A DNA stretch of 64,000 nucleotides, taken from contig NZ_CP171821.2 in assembly GCF_028401415.2 (NCBI RefSeq), positions 2,666,001 through 2,730,000 on the forward strand, in the 5' to 3' direction. The notes beneath the pieces were generated by a model. It saw nothing but the letters and a program-made list of their open reading frames with translations, had not been told where the DNA came from and did no database searches. The position numbers were made by a program, and so were the translations under genes. This document shows, piece after piece, positions 26,697-36,039 of the stretch. Position 1 is the stretch's first letter, and each line of letters opens with the position of its first letter. This DNA comes from Glaciecola sp028401415. Lineage in GTDB: Bacteria; Pseudomonadota; Gammaproteobacteria; Enterobacterales; Alteromonadaceae.

Positions 26697-27185
26697 CTAA
26701 TCCACCGTTACGCTAATGCGCTGTACTTTGGAATAAGGTAATGACTCTTTCATTGCATCAACCCACACTAAGATATGGTTTGTTCCGGGCTTTTTCGCTA
26801 CAAAATCAAGCGTGTACTTACCATTGAGTTTATCAATTGACACTTCTTCATCGGTGCTTAGCGCAAGACCGTCGCTATTCGTAAAACGCAAGGACGCGTT
26901 TTTGTATTGCGTGGGTAAATGGTAATTAATATCGATACTTTGGTTTGTATCGACTTTCGCAACCACCGTACGTGGGTGCTCAAGTTTAAGCTGTTTTGGG
27001 CTAGAAGCTTGAATATGACGTTGCATTAAAGGGTGCGCTTGACCAAATCCGCCCATGCCGCCAAATGCACCAAACCCGCCCATATCCCCGTGATAGTCGC
27101 AAGCGGTGCTTGAAAACGAGAGACTCGACATGGCTGTTATCGCAAGAACACTCGCGCATATGGTTGTCGTATTTGATGATTTCAT
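26697..27185 (-). CDS. Secreted hypothetical protein of the zinc cluster
   Basis: The signal peptide ends near TAC/DYH and is followed by a Gly/Phe-rich, His-containing stretch (GGFGAFGGMGGFGQAHP) and then ~110 residues that look like an Ig-like beta sandwich (VVAKVDTNQSIDINYHLP, LRFTNSDG, NHILVWVD). I do not recognise the family. It begins 4 bp after the DUF3299 gene upstream and is followed by a second DUF3299 gene, so it probably works with the Zrg proteins in the periplasm. Confidence 0.65.
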   Translation of the reverse strand: MKSSNTTTICASVLAITAMSSLSFSSTACDYHGDMGGFGAFGGMGGFGQAHPLMQRHIQASSPKQLKLEHPRTVVAKVDTNQSIDINYHLPTQYKNASLRFTNSDGLALSTDEEVSIDKLNGKYTLDFVAKKPGTNHILVWVDAMKESLPYSKVQRISVTVD

Positions 27186-27188
27186 AGT

Positions 27189-27833
27189 TTAACCCTCATA
27201 GGGATATGATTTGTCTAAACGTAAGGTGTATGCCGAGCTTCCAAGAGCATTGTCGGTACTATCAATGATAAGAGTCCCTTCAAACCAAAAAGGTTCTTGC
27301 AAACTTTCTAACACAATACCGTCTTTATTCTCGCTGTATATAATTTGATTCGGCGGTGGCGGCGGCAAATGCAAGCAAGCGCCGAAGTACGGCACAATAA
27401 AAAACTCCGTCACGCGCTGCTGTTCATCAGACTCCAAAGGCACGATAAAACCCGGAAGTCGTATTCGGGCTTGGTCGAAGGCTTCAATCACCCTAGACGA
27501 ATTTAGAGCTTGTTCGAAACGCTTGGCAGTTTCGTCGGTTTCGCTCAGGGCGCTCAAGGTATCCAAATTATCATTGCTGGCGCCGTCTTCAATGTCGGCT
27601 AAAAAGTCGGGAGGGTTGAGTAAAGCTTCGAGATCGTCAGCTGGCATAAGCTGCGTCCACTCTATTTCGGTGTAGGCACTTTCGGCGTGGGCGATTTTAC
27701 CAAGCCAGAGCGCGCACATAAGGAGCATAAAACATGCGAAGAGCGTAATTGATTGTTTTGTCGTTTGTTGCGTTTTCACTTTGCCTACACCCAAATCCCA
27801 TTGGCTATTGTTAATGCGTTCTGCGACCGTCAT
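27189..27833 (-). CDS. DUF3299 protein (Zrg system, copy 2)
   Basis: Like the gene at 25962 it has one membrane segment (residues ~30-49, SITLFACFMLLMCALWLG) followed by IEWTQLMPADD, LPGFIVPLES and FIVPYFGACLHLPPPPPNQIIY. The two share the whole domain order but differ widely outside these motifs, so they are old duplicates. It is divergent from the ABC genes with a 132-bp gap that holds a weak Zur-like half site (ATAACAT, 27862-27868). Confidence 0.82.
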   Translation of the reverse strand: MTVAERINNSQWDLGVGKVKTQQTTKQSITLFACFMLLMCALWLGKIAHAESAYTEIEWTQLMPADDLEALLNPPDFLADIEDGASNDNLDTLSALSETDETAKRFEQALNSSRVIEAFDQARIRLPGFIVPLESDEQQRVTEFFIVPYFGACLHLPPPPPNQIIYSENKDGIVLESLQEPFWFEGTLIIDSTDNALGSSAYTLRLDKSYPYEG

Positions 27834-27965
27834 CTTGTTGTGTCAGTCACTGGTCAATGATATAACATCGCGTCTTGAAAGAATAGATAAGCTCAAGGCT
27901 AAATAAGAGATCACGAAAACCGTCTTTTGAGTAATAAACTACAGGCTACAAATGGAGTACATTGA

Positions 27966-28673
27966 ATGTCTGAACCTGCTTTAAGCATAGAGGATGTAAA
28001 CTTCGCTTATTCAAAAAACGGCGATAGCGTGTTGTCTGTTAAATCATGGCAGCTTCTACCCGCAGAGCGCGTGTTTTTGTATGGCGACTCAGGCTCGGGT
28101 AAAACAACACTTCTTAATCTTTTATGCGGCATCATGGTGCCATCTCAGGGGCGTATTAAGCTGTTTGGGGAGGCAATAAACGAATTGTCTAACCGAAAAC
28201 GAGATGCCTTTCGAGCAAAAAATATCGGCGTTGTATTTCAACGATTTAATCTCATTCCCTATTTAAGTGTTGCGAAAAATATCGAATTGGCCGCCTTTTT
28301 TGCGAAAGCCGCCACCGGCAATAAAGACGTGACAGCTCGCGCTAAAGAGCTGATCAAACACTTAAAACTCCCCACCGAGGTATTAAATAAACAAGTGACT
28401 CAGTTGAGCACTGGGCAGCAGCAGCGCGTTGCCATTGCGCGAGCGTTGATTAACGAACCCAAAATGTTATTAGTTGACGAGCCCACGTCTGCCCTCGACG
28501 CCTCAGCCCGCGACGCCTTCATGAAAATACTCATGGAAATATGCGACGAAGCAAACACAACGCTTATTTTTGTCAGCCACGATATTGCGCTTGGTGATTA
28601 TTTTGAACGCAAAGTAGATCTGGCGAACCTAAACGCTGCCAAACATCCAACAAATGGCATGGAGACAGCATGA
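27966..28673 (+). CDS. ABC transporter ATP-binding protein (MacB/LolD type, Zrg system)
   Basis: A 235-residue ABC ATPase: Walker A GDSGSGKTT, Q-loop VVFQRFNLIPY, signature LSTGQQQRVAIARAL, Walker B MLLVDEPTSALD, switch His in FVSHD. The RFNLIPYLSV region is typical of ATPases that pair with FtsX-type permeases. It overlaps the permease start by four bases (ATGA). In the Zrg gene set this pair energises zinc handling across the envelope. Confidence 0.92.
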   Translation: MSEPALSIEDVNFAYSKNGDSVLSVKSWQLLPAERVFLYGDSGSGKTTLLNLLCGIMVPSQGRIKLFGEAINELSNRKRDAFRAKNIGVVFQRFNLIPYLSVAKNIELAAFFAKAATGNKDVTARAKELIKHLKLPTEVLNKQVTQLSTGQQQRVAIARALINEPKMLLVDEPTSALDASARDAFMKILMEICDEANTTLIFVSHDIALGDYFERKVDLANLNAAKHPTNGMETA

Positions 28674-29911
28674 AAACGCTACTATCTGTTGCTTTCAATA
28701 GCTTACTAAGCCGCAAAAAAACCGTCGTTCTAACATTTTTGTCGCTGTGTATCAGTATCATTGTACTCCTTAGCGTAGAGCATATTCGCCTGCAGGCCAA
28801 AGAGAGCTTCAATCGAACTATATCCAGTGTCGATTTAATCGTAGGCGCGCCAAGCGGTCAGCTTAATCTCTTGCTGTATTCAGTATTTAGAATGGGTAGC
28901 CCAACTAACAATATTCAATATGAGAGTTTTAAAATGCTCGAAGAACACGAGCTAGTTGAATGGGCGATACCCATTTCTTTAGGTGATTCGCATCGTGGCT
29001 TTCGGGTAATGGGCACAAATGACGCTTACTTTGCGCATTACAAATATGGAAACAAACAAAACCTAGCATTTACTGATGGCAAGGCATTTAACGGTATGTT
29101 TGAGGCAGTGTTAGGTGCAGATGTTGCAAAACAGCTCGGTTATAAACTTGGCGATGAGATAGTGATAGCTCACGGTATTGGCAGCACAAGCTTTACCAAC
29201 CACGACCAAGCCCCATTTACCATTAGTGGGATACTGGCTGCAACCGGCACACCTGTTGATAAAACCGTACACGTCAGCCTAGAGGCGATAGAAGCCATTC
29301 ACCTCGCGCCTTCTGCCTTACAGGCTGTTTTAAATGATCCAGAAAGTGCTTCTTTGCAACCCGCAAATATCACTTCCGTTATGCTAGGACTGACGAGTAA
29401 ATTCGCCACTTTCACCCTACAACGTGACCTTAATAACTATCCCGACGACCGGTTAATGGCGGTATTACCCGGCGTCGCAATGGCTGAGCTGTGGACATTA
29501 ATGTCGACCGTCGAGAATTTGTTAAGAGCCATCGCTGCCTTGGTGCTAATTTCGTCCCTGTTCGGGCTCGCGACCATGTTATTAGCGTCAATGAATGAGA
29601 GACAAGGAGAGATTGCCGTTTTACGAGTGTTAGGCGCTGGCCCGTTAACCATCTTAATGCTTATATTGGCAGAAGCGCTTATACTGGTTTGCTTCTCACT
29701 TGCCGTCGCGTTAGGTGGGTTGAAACTTGCCTTAATGAGTTTGGAAGGCTGGTTGGCCTCAGAATATGGGCTGTTTTTAAGCCATCAAATACTGTCGGTA
29801 GAAATTATGAGTCTTAGTGGATTAGTCATCATCGCGACGCTTATTGTGTCTCTGTTTCCGGGGTTTGAAGCCTATAAAAATGCGCTACACGTGCAATTAT
29901 CAGGTAAATAA
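28670..29911 (+). CDS. ABC transporter permease, FtsX/MacB type (Zrg system)
   Basis: The 413-residue protein has an N-terminal membrane segment (LTFLSLCISIIVLLSVEHI), a ~230-residue periplasmic domain beginning SVDLIVGAPSGQLNLLLYSVFRMG, and three C-terminal membrane segments with the FtsX signature (ASMNERQGEIAVLRVLGAGP). This layout belongs to permeases that work on envelope proteins or lipids rather than on free ions, so it may release or remodel ZrgA or DUF3299 partners (inference). Confidence 0.92.
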   Translation: MKTLLSVAFNSLLSRKKTVVLTFLSLCISIIVLLSVEHIRLQAKESFNRTISSVDLIVGAPSGQLNLLLYSVFRMGSPTNNIQYESFKMLEEHELVEWAIPISLGDSHRGFRVMGTNDAYFAHYKYGNKQNLAFTDGKAFNGMFEAVLGADVAKQLGYKLGDEIVIAHGIGSTSFTNHDQAPFTISGILAATGTPVDKTVHVSLEAIEAIHLAPSALQAVLNDPESASLQPANITSVMLGLTSKFATFTLQRDLNNYPDDRLMAVLPGVAMAELWTLMSTVENLLRAIAALVLISSLFGLATMLLASMNERQGEIAVLRVLGAGPLTILMLILAEALILVCFSLAVALGGLKLALMSLEGWLASEYGLFLSHQILSVEIMSLSGLVIIATLIVSLFPGFEAYKNALHVQLSGK

Positions 29912-30817
29912 GTGCATCTGCGGAACATTCACAAACAGGGTTACGATTTCTCTGCCTTATGTCAGACATTCCCTAGCTTAGCGTCATTTTTGCGCCCTAG
30001 CACAAAAGGCAAGATCAGCATCGATTTTGCCGATCCTAAAGCGGTGAAATACTTAAACGCTGCATTGCTTAAACACCACTATGCGGTGGACTTTTGGGAC
30101 ATACCCGAAGCCTACTTGTGTCCAGCCGTGCCGGGCCGAGCAGATTATATTCATCATATTGCAGATTTACTGGATTGCAGTATCAATCGCACTAAAGACA
30201 AGACAAACATAACAGGATTAGATATTGGCACCGGCGCCAACCTTATCTATCCGATTATTGGCGCGCAGGTTTACGGATGGAAGTTTATTGCCAGCGACAT
30301 CGAACAAGGCGCATTTAAATCGGCAAAGGCCATCGTTAAAGCTAATTCTGCTTTGAATAAGCGAATTCGCGTAAAGCTACAAAATGATAAGTCGAAGGTT
30401 TTTGAAGGCATTGTTGGTGATACATATTTCGACTTTAGCATGTGCAACCCACCTTTTCATTCCTGTGAACAAGAAGCGATTGCTGGAAATATCAGAAAAC
30501 TAAAAGGTCTTAAACATAATCAAAATAAGCGCAAGGACACAAAAAACCGCTCGCTCGACAAAGCTCCGGCGCTCAATTTTGGCGGTCAAAGCAATGAACT
30601 GTGGTGCAAAGGCGGCGAGCTAGGATTTGTTTCTAATATGATTAGAGAAAGCGCTTCTTTTGCAAAGCAAGTTGGTTGGTTTACTTGCTTAATTTCTAAG
30701 CGAGCAAACCTTGACCCTTTAACAAAACTAATTGATATCCAGCAAGCGAAGGAACACAAAACGGTCACCATGCAACAGGGCAATAAAACTAGCCGTTTTA
30801 TTGCATGGCGTTACTAA
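29912..30817 (+). CDS. rlmF: 23S rRNA (adenine(1618)-N6)-methyltransferase RlmF
   Basis: RlmF methylates A1618 of 23S rRNA. Family features: SIDFADPKAVKYLNAALL near residue 36, the PGRADYIHHIADLL segment, SAM-binding DIGTGANLIYP, and the N6-adenine catalytic motif NPPFHSC. C-terminal ISKRANLDPL is also conserved. The start is GTG directly after the permease stop (no gap), so it is translationally coupled to the ABC genes although its role is unrelated. Confidence 0.93.
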   Translation: MHLRNIHKQGYDFSALCQTFPSLASFLRPSTKGKISIDFADPKAVKYLNAALLKHHYAVDFWDIPEAYLCPAVPGRADYIHHIADLLDCSINRTKDKTNITGLDIGTGANLIYPIIGAQVYGWKFIASDIEQGAFKSAKAIVKANSALNKRIRVKLQNDKSKVFEGIVGDTYFDFSMCNPPFHSCEQEAIAGNIRKLKGLKHNQNKRKDTKNRSLDKAPALNFGGQSNELWCKGGELGFVSNMIRESASFAKQVGWFTCLISKRANLDPLTKLIDIQQAKEHKTVTMQQGNKTSRFIAWRY

Positions 30818-30858
30818 GGCCTCTAAAAAGACTCGCGCTTAAAGTTTTAAACATGCAT

Positions 30859-31398
30859 TTAATCAAACACCACCGTTTGCGCATTGTCATTGGCCGAGAA
30901 ACTCAAGGTTTGTATTTCGCCTTTTCCTTCAATGTTTACAGTATTGGTTTGCTTGGGCCAGATCTCGCGCAAAGCATTATGCTCTACTCGCAATCCGTCG
31001 AGCGTTTCAGGCTGGGGTGCCTCTTGGTATACCCACATATGCTTGCCATCCACTTCAAAGCCCACTGCTTCAAGGGCGATGTCGTTTCCTGCACTGTCGG
31101 TCAGCGAAAAGCGCTCAATTACATAGTCCATAAACTGTTGCTGGGTAGCAATTGAGCGATAAATATCAGCATGTGCGCTAAACAAACGCTTAACCGCATG
31201 TTCAGCATCATGCAGGATAAAGCGATGCATGACTTCAATGTTGCTGGTGCGCTCGTTAAACAAAATAGTAGTAATGGCTGCTTTTTGCTGATGGGCATGG
31301 CCTATGGTTGACAGCAGCAAGCATTGGGTCAGCGCTAGTGCGAATGTCATCGCAACAGCGCGGATGACATTTTTTCTAATCATCGTCTTTTGTTTCAT
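30859..31398 (-). CDS. DUF6702 family secreted protein
   Basis: A signal peptide ending near GHAHQQK precedes a domain with TTILFNERTSNIEVMHRFILHDAEHA, YVIERFSL, and WVYQEAPQPETLDGL, the conserved run of DUF6702. No function is known. Its start region overlaps the end of the M1 peptidase gene by up to 23 bp (or 8 bp from the internal ATG 31383), so the two form one transcript and may act together in the periplasm. Confidence 0.8.
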   Translation of the reverse strand: MKQKTMIRKNVIRAVAMTFALALTQCLLLSTIGHAHQQKAAITTILFNERTSNIEVMHRFILHDAEHAVKRLFSAHADIYRSIATQQQFMDYVIERFSLTDSAGNDIALEAVGFEVDGKHMWVYQEAPQPETLDGLRVEHNALREIWPKQTNTVNIEGKGEIQTLSFSANDNAQTVVFD

Positions 31399-33853
31399 CT
31401 TCTGTTTTTAATTCAGTTTTAATGTCTTGCATAATGTCTCGATTTACCTTGCCCGGACGTGGTTTACGCTTGTAGGCTTCAATTCTAGAGGGGATTATGC
31501 GCCGTGGATAATGGTTATTTTCAATATCTACATCTGCGGTTTCCCATCGCGGGTCAAGCACTACCGACACCAGCTCTTTGTCTTTATCCGTCACAATTAG
31601 CTTGCTTACCGCTTTTGGAGAGCGGCGCCAAATTTCGGCAGGGATGCGCAGCATTTCAGTACTGTCATCCGCGTAAGTTAATTCCAAAATAATGGGCATA
31701 ACCAAGCCACCTATGTTAGAGAAGTCCATGACGTAATAGTTCTTATCTTCTTCCACTGCGCGTTCAAACGCTTTGCGCTCCCAAGGCTCCATACTGCTTA
31801 AAAACGATTGATAGTCATTGCGCTCTTTGTTGGTGACGGTAAAGCGGTCGTTTTCATCATAGAAATCGGTGATATCTTCAAAGCGCTCTACCCATAGCTG
31901 CTTGCCTTCTTCACGATTTCGCTCAACGGTGAGTGACAAGGGCTTGTCGGCCTCAATCTGGCGATCTCGTTCAAAATCAATATCTGGGTTTTCTGTATCA
32001 AGACGGAGCTTGTATACCCTGTCTAATGAAATATCGACATGATCGGTCGAATAAAACCAACCGCGCCAAAACCAGTCTAAATCCACGCCACTTGCCTCTT
32101 CCATGGTGCGGAAAAAATCTGCTGGTGTTGGGCGTTTGTACTTCCAGCGCTGAGCGTATTCTCTAAATGCAAAATCAAAGAGTTCACGCCCCATGATTGT
32201 TTCGCGCAAAATATTCAATGCCGCAGCTGGCTTAGTGTAGGCATTTGGGCCTAAACGCAAGACTGAATCCGATTGCGTCATAATCGGCACCTGAGTGGCC
32301 GACTTCATATAATAGGTAATGTCGCTTGGCTCAACGCCCCAAGGAATAGAAGGATCCCACTCGCGCCCGGCTACGCCATCTAAAAAGCTGTTTAAACCTT
32401 CGTCCATCCATGTCCATTGACGCTCATCAGAATTCACGATCATGGGGAAATAGATGTGACCAATTTCATGAATAACCACGCCGATTAAAAAGCGCTTTTC
32501 AGCTTGAGAGTAGGTGCGTGAGCCATCATCTTGTAAAGTGGTTCGCGGCCCATTGAAGGTGATCATAGGGTATTCCATGCCGCCTACTGGCCCATTGACC
32601 GATTGGGCTGTAGGGTAGGGGTAATCAAAAGAAAAACGCGAATAGACTTCCATGGTGTGAATAATGGATTCGGTGGAATACTTCTTCCATAAATCGCCAC
32701 CTTCTTTGGGGTAAAAACTCATGGCCATCACGAGCGCTTGAACATCCCCCCCTTGCTGATAGCCACGCGCATCCCACATAAATTTACGTGACGATGCCCA
32801 TGCAAAATCGCGCACATTATCCGCTTTAAAACGCCATGTTTTTTGCTCGCTGGTGCCTTCCTTTTCGTTCTCTAAGGCTTCTTCTTCCGTTACGATAAAA
32901 ACAATGCGTTCAGCGTCTTTGGCTTTGTCCAAGCGATTGCGCTGTTCGCGTGATAATACGTCTCGTGGATTTTGCAACTCGCCGGTAGACGATACAATGT
33001 GGTCAGCAGGCACGGTGATGCTTACATCGTAGTTGCCAAACTCTAAGGTAAACTCGCCGCGACCAATAAATTCTTTGTTTGTCCATGCTTCATAATCTGT
33101 ATAAGCAGCCAGACGCGGGAACCATTGGGCCAGCAAAAAAATATCATTGCCGCCTTCACGTTCATCTTCCGGAAAGTGCTCGTAGCCTGCTCGCGCAGAG
33201 ACGGCATCCTCTTCAACAATGTTAAAGCCAAAGTCAATGCTAAAATCGATTGATTCGCTTGGCTTTAGATGGGTAGGTAAATCCACGCGCAGTAGCGTGC
33301 CGACAATTACGTAACTAAGCGGGTTATTTTGAGAGTCTGCTACTTTTTTGATTTCGTAACCAAGTTCATTATCTTCAACAAACTGCGCTCGGCGCAAGGC
33401 TGCAATGCTCATTTGCGCAGGCGAATCGCCGCTTGCACCTTGCGTTGCAGGACCACGATTGCCGATGCCACCAAAGGTGGTAGTGAGCGCTGACATGGAA
33501 TCTTCGCGAAATTTGTTTTGGTCAAGCTGCACCCACAAATACTTTAAGGTGTCGGGAGAATTGTTTGTATAGGTAATTTCTTGGCTTGCATCCAATCGGC
33601 GTTTTTCTTCATCTAAAGTAACGTCGATGACATAATCCACCTGCTGTTGCCAATACTGATGCCCTGGCTCACCTGCCGCATTTCGGTAGACATTTGGCGT
33701 TGGTAGCACTTCGTCTAACTGACGAAATTTGTCTTCATAATCGCCTTTTGTCTGTTTAATAGCAGCCTTAGTGGAAGGTAAAAACGCGAGCGACAAAAAA
33801 ACGGTGCTTAATACGATGAGTGACACCGATATTTTTTGAAATGGGAATTGCAT
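31376..33853 (-). CDS. M1-family zinc metallopeptidase
   Basis: After a signal peptide (MQFPFQKISVSLIVLSTVFLS) comes an M1 aminopeptidase-like fold: an N-terminal beta domain (LDEEKRRLDASQEITYTNNS), the exopeptidase-like motif GGMEYP (in place of GAMEN), and the zinc site HEIGHIYF with the third ligand in WMDEGLNSF. A C-terminal charged tail (KTEDETKDDD) ends the protein. The altered GxMEN motif suggests a substrate range unlike PepN. At ~825 residues it is of the usual size. ATG 33853 is chosen over 33892 because it begins the signal. Confidence 0.9.
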   Translation of the reverse strand: MQFPFQKISVSLIVLSTVFLSLAFLPSTKAAIKQTKGDYEDKFRQLDEVLPTPNVYRNAAGEPGHQYWQQQVDYVIDVTLDEEKRRLDASQEITYTNNSPDTLKYLWVQLDQNKFREDSMSALTTTFGGIGNRGPATQGASGDSPAQMSIAALRRAQFVEDNELGYEIKKVADSQNNPLSYVIVGTLLRVDLPTHLKPSESIDFSIDFGFNIVEEDAVSARAGYEHFPEDEREGGNDIFLLAQWFPRLAAYTDYEAWTNKEFIGRGEFTLEFGNYDVSITVPADHIVSSTGELQNPRDVLSREQRNRLDKAKDAERIVFIVTEEEALENEKEGTSEQKTWRFKADNVRDFAWASSRKFMWDARGYQQGGDVQALVMAMSFYPKEGGDLWKKYSTESIIHTMEVYSRFSFDYPYPTAQSVNGPVGGMEYPMITFNGPRTTLQDDGSRTYSQAEKRFLIGVVIHEIGHIYFPMIVNSDERQWTWMDEGLNSFLDGVAGREWDPSIPWGVEPSDITYYMKSATQVPIMTQSDSVLRLGPNAYTKPAAALNILRETIMGRELFDFAFREYAQRWKYKRPTPADFFRTMEEASGVDLDWFWRGWFYSTDHVDISLDRVYKLRLDTENPDIDFERDRQIEADKPLSLTVERNREEGKQLWVERFEDITDFYDENDRFTVTNKERNDYQSFLSSMEPWERKAFERAVEEDKNYYVMDFSNIGGLVMPIILELTYADDSTEMLRIPAEIWRRSPKAVSKLIVTDKDKELVSVVLDPRWETADVDIENNHYPRRIIPSRIEAYKRKPRPGKVNRDIMQDIKTELKTEDETKDDD

Positions 33854-34122
33854 ATAGAGCCTTGTAAAGGTTGGTGTGTGAAATAAGGTCAACGCGATAA
33901 TGCGGAAGCGAGATTATGACACGCATCGTCAAAAAATCGATAAAAATACTGTAAAACGAAAGCGATTGAGTAACAAGCAAATAGTGTTATAACGTATCAT
34001 TTTGTTGAATATGAGTTTTTCAATAGGCATCGTTTAGCGCGGTATATCAATATGAAATATTCGTATGCTTGCTCACACCGTGTTAATTTTTGCGAAATAA
34101 AACTCATAACAGGCCCAGCGCG

Positions 34123-35241
34123 ATGACACATTCTAAACAATTATTCACCAAAATAAGCTCTCAAGGTATGTTAGAAATAAGCATTAAATCGGCAGAGCTA
34201 CCGCAGCCAAAAGCACACGAAGTCATTGTGAAAATTGAGGCCTCCCCTATCAACCCGTCTGACATGTATCCTATGTTTGGCCCTGCAAATCTGAACGAAG
34301 CATCTTACAATAAAGAGACGATGACGCTTAGCGCGCCTGTGCACAAAGGGCTGTTGCCACGCATTAAATCTCGCTTAGATATGAGCCTGCCAATAGGTAA
34401 CGAAGGCGCCGGTACTGTAATTGCGGCGGGCGAGAGTGACGCCGCTCAGGCCTTAGTAGGCAAGACCGTTGCAGTGTTATCAGGCGCATGTTACGCCGAA
34501 TATGTTTGTGTACCCATTCAAGCTTGCCTGCTGCACAATGAAGGCACTAGTGCAAAAGCAGCCGCTTCTTCTTTTGTGAATCCACTCACTGCCCTAGGCA
34601 TGGTTGCAACGATGCGCATGGAAGGTCACAGTGCACTCGTTCACACGGCGGCTGCATCTAATCTGGGCATTATGCTCAATAAAATATGTATTGCAGAGGG
34701 CGTGTCGCTAGTGAATATTGTTCGCAAGCAAGAGCAAGCCGATATGCTTGCCGCTTTAGGTGCAAAGCATATTTGCAACTCTTCCAGCGACACCTTCAAG
34801 AAAGACTTGTATCACGCCATTGAAGAGACGGGCGCAACACTTGCGTTTGACGCTATCGGTGGCGGAGAGCTGGTGAGCGACATATTAACGGCAATGGAAA
34901 TGGTTGGCAGCAAAGATACCAAAGGCTTTAATACCTATGGCTCCGAAGCAAACAAACAGGCATACATTTATGGTGGTTTAGATTTTAGTCCGACTATTTT
35001 AAACCGCGCTTACGGCATGACGTGGGGCATTGGGGGTTGGTTGCTCATGCGCTTTCTTGCAAAATTATCAACACAAGAGGTGTTAGCGCTGCATAAGCGA
35101 GTAGCAGATGAAATCGACACCACCTTTAAAAGCGATTTCACTGAAGTACTAAGCTTAGAGGAAGTGCTCTCACCCGACAAAATTGCTCAATACAACGCTA
35201 AAAAGACGGGTGAGAAATTTTTAGTTGATCCTCACAAGTAA
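34123..35241 (+). CDS. Medium-chain zinc-type oxidoreductase (quinone-oxidoreductase-like)
   Basis: A 372-residue MDR protein: VIVKIEASPINPSDMYPMFGP (GroES-like domain), IGNEGAGTVIAAG, an Ala-rich loop and LVHTAAASNLGIMLNKIC in place of the usual Rossmann glycine pattern, then FDAIGGGELVSDIL. Catalytic-zinc Cys/His ligands are not evident, so it is likely of the zinc-free quinone-reductase branch. The substrate is unknown. ATG 34123 fits; the frame is open from a TTG at 34090. Confidence 0.85.
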   Translation: MTHSKQLFTKISSQGMLEISIKSAELPQPKAHEVIVKIEASPINPSDMYPMFGPANLNEASYNKETMTLSAPVHKGLLPRIKSRLDMSLPIGNEGAGTVIAAGESDAAQALVGKTVAVLSGACYAEYVCVPIQACLLHNEGTSAKAAASSFVNPLTALGMVATMRMEGHSALVHTAAASNLGIMLNKICIAEGVSLVNIVRKQEQADMLAALGAKHICNSSSDTFKKDLYHAIEETGATLAFDAIGGGELVSDILTAMEMVGSKDTKGFNTYGSEANKQAYIYGGLDFSPTILNRAYGMTWGIGGWLLMRFLAKLSTQEVLALHKRVADEIDTTFKSDFTEVLSLEEVLSPDKIAQYNAKKTGEKFLVDPHK

Positions 35242-35277
35242 TAGGATTATCTGAGAAGTGTTTAACTAGATCTTTGT

Positions 35278-35350
35278 GGCGGCTCAGCCTATCTAATTAG
35301 CGTGATGTTTTCTGTGTTTGCCTTCGGTAACTTTCTTAGTTTTTACACAC
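35278..35350. repeat. Imperfect direct repeat, copy A (flanks Fic gene)
   Basis: Roughly three quarters identical by eye to 37356-37429; shared blocks include AATTAGCGT, GTTTTCTGTG and TAACTTT. On the minus strand this copy encodes KTKKVTEGKHRKHHAN and a stop; copy B encodes KTKKVSQDNHRKRYAN and runs on. Both look like 3' ends of related lost genes. Confidence 0.65.
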
Positions 35351-35494
35351 TGTGTTTTTACACGATCTCTATGCGCTTACAAGAGTCATTGGGCACAGTG
35401 GAAGAACTACCGCAGAAAAATAACTCTGTGGCACTGTAAGTAACTTACAAAAAGTTTAAAAAGAACCCTTTTAACTTTCAATCTTCTGTTGGCA

Positions 35495-35515
35495 ACAAGA
35501 CCCTTGTCTTTTTTT
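35495..35515 (+). terminator. Short terminator-like hairpin
   Basis: ACAAG and CTTGT pair over a 3-base loop and are followed by CTTTTTTT. The stem is only five pairs, so it is weak; it could end transcripts from the oxidoreductase gene 250 bp upstream. Confidence 0.45.
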
Positions 35516-35559
35516 CTACACCGTCAAAGTATCAGAATTATATGCGGCATTTGCAACGA

Positions 35560-35670
35560 CTAATTATATACATCAAGATCTTCGAGTCCGCCTTTATAAT
35601 GTGACAGAAGTGACGATTGAGCTTCGTCGATAAACCGCAGGTGTACTTCAAAATTATCTTGCAGAGACAT
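35560..35670 (-). CDS. Possible 36-residue ORF after the GGDEF relic
   Basis: The ORF starts MSLQDNFEVHLRFIDEAQ and ends at TAG. Its composition looks protein-like and it directly follows the GGDEF relic on the same strand, so it may be the start of a second decayed gene rather than a working small protein. No family recognised. Confidence 0.25.
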   Translation of the reverse strand: MSLQDNFEVHLRFIDEAQSSLLSHYKGGLEDLDVYN

Positions 35671-35691
35671 CGTTGATGTCTTCTGCGTATT

Positions 35692-35845
35692 TCAAGCGGT
35701 ATCGCTGGAGTATCCATTTCGCCCATTCGCTTTAGCGATGTACAACTGTCTATCAGCCCGTTCCAACCCAGTTTGGAAAGGCTCTTTTACGTTTAAAACC
35801 GTTAAACCAATAGATATTGTGACTTGATATTGCTGATGTGTAGTT
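35692..35845 (-). pseudogene. Remnant of a GGDEF diguanylate-cyclase gene (3' end)
   Basis: The last ~50 codons on the minus strand read QVTISIGLTVLN, then LERADRQLYIAKANGRN, the normal C-terminal end of a GGDEF domain. Upstream the reading frame is disrupted (the neighbouring frame carries further diverged pieces), and the GG[D/E]EF active site is missing. It cannot make c-di-GMP. Confidence 0.7.
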
Positions 35846-36039
35846 CCCGCACAGAACCAGTTGCCGCAAACTACTAGAGTGCTCCAGTGCGTCCAAGCAC
35901 ATAATCCAACTAGCATGGATGCGTTTGCCATCGTCAGCAAAAAAGCATTTTTTATACATGATAAGCAATATATGTATAGATTTTTAGATTTATTATACAT
36001 ATTGTATGATTCATATATAGAAACTAGCAAAAAGCCTAA

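Larger units (their letters stand above)
35242..35691. other. Gene-poor accessory stretch
   Basis: This 450-bp gap after the oxidoreductase gene holds a degenerate repeat copy (35278-35350), a short terminator-like hairpin (35495-35515) and one possible 36-residue ORF (35560-35670). No intact gene is seen; it looks like decayed accessory DNA. Confidence 0.6.

Noticed and set aside
35668..35690. GTTGATGTC as the left transposon end with its GTTGA duplication
   Set aside because: No terminal TGTGG and no ATTAAAGATCGAA repeats follow; it overlaps coding relics.
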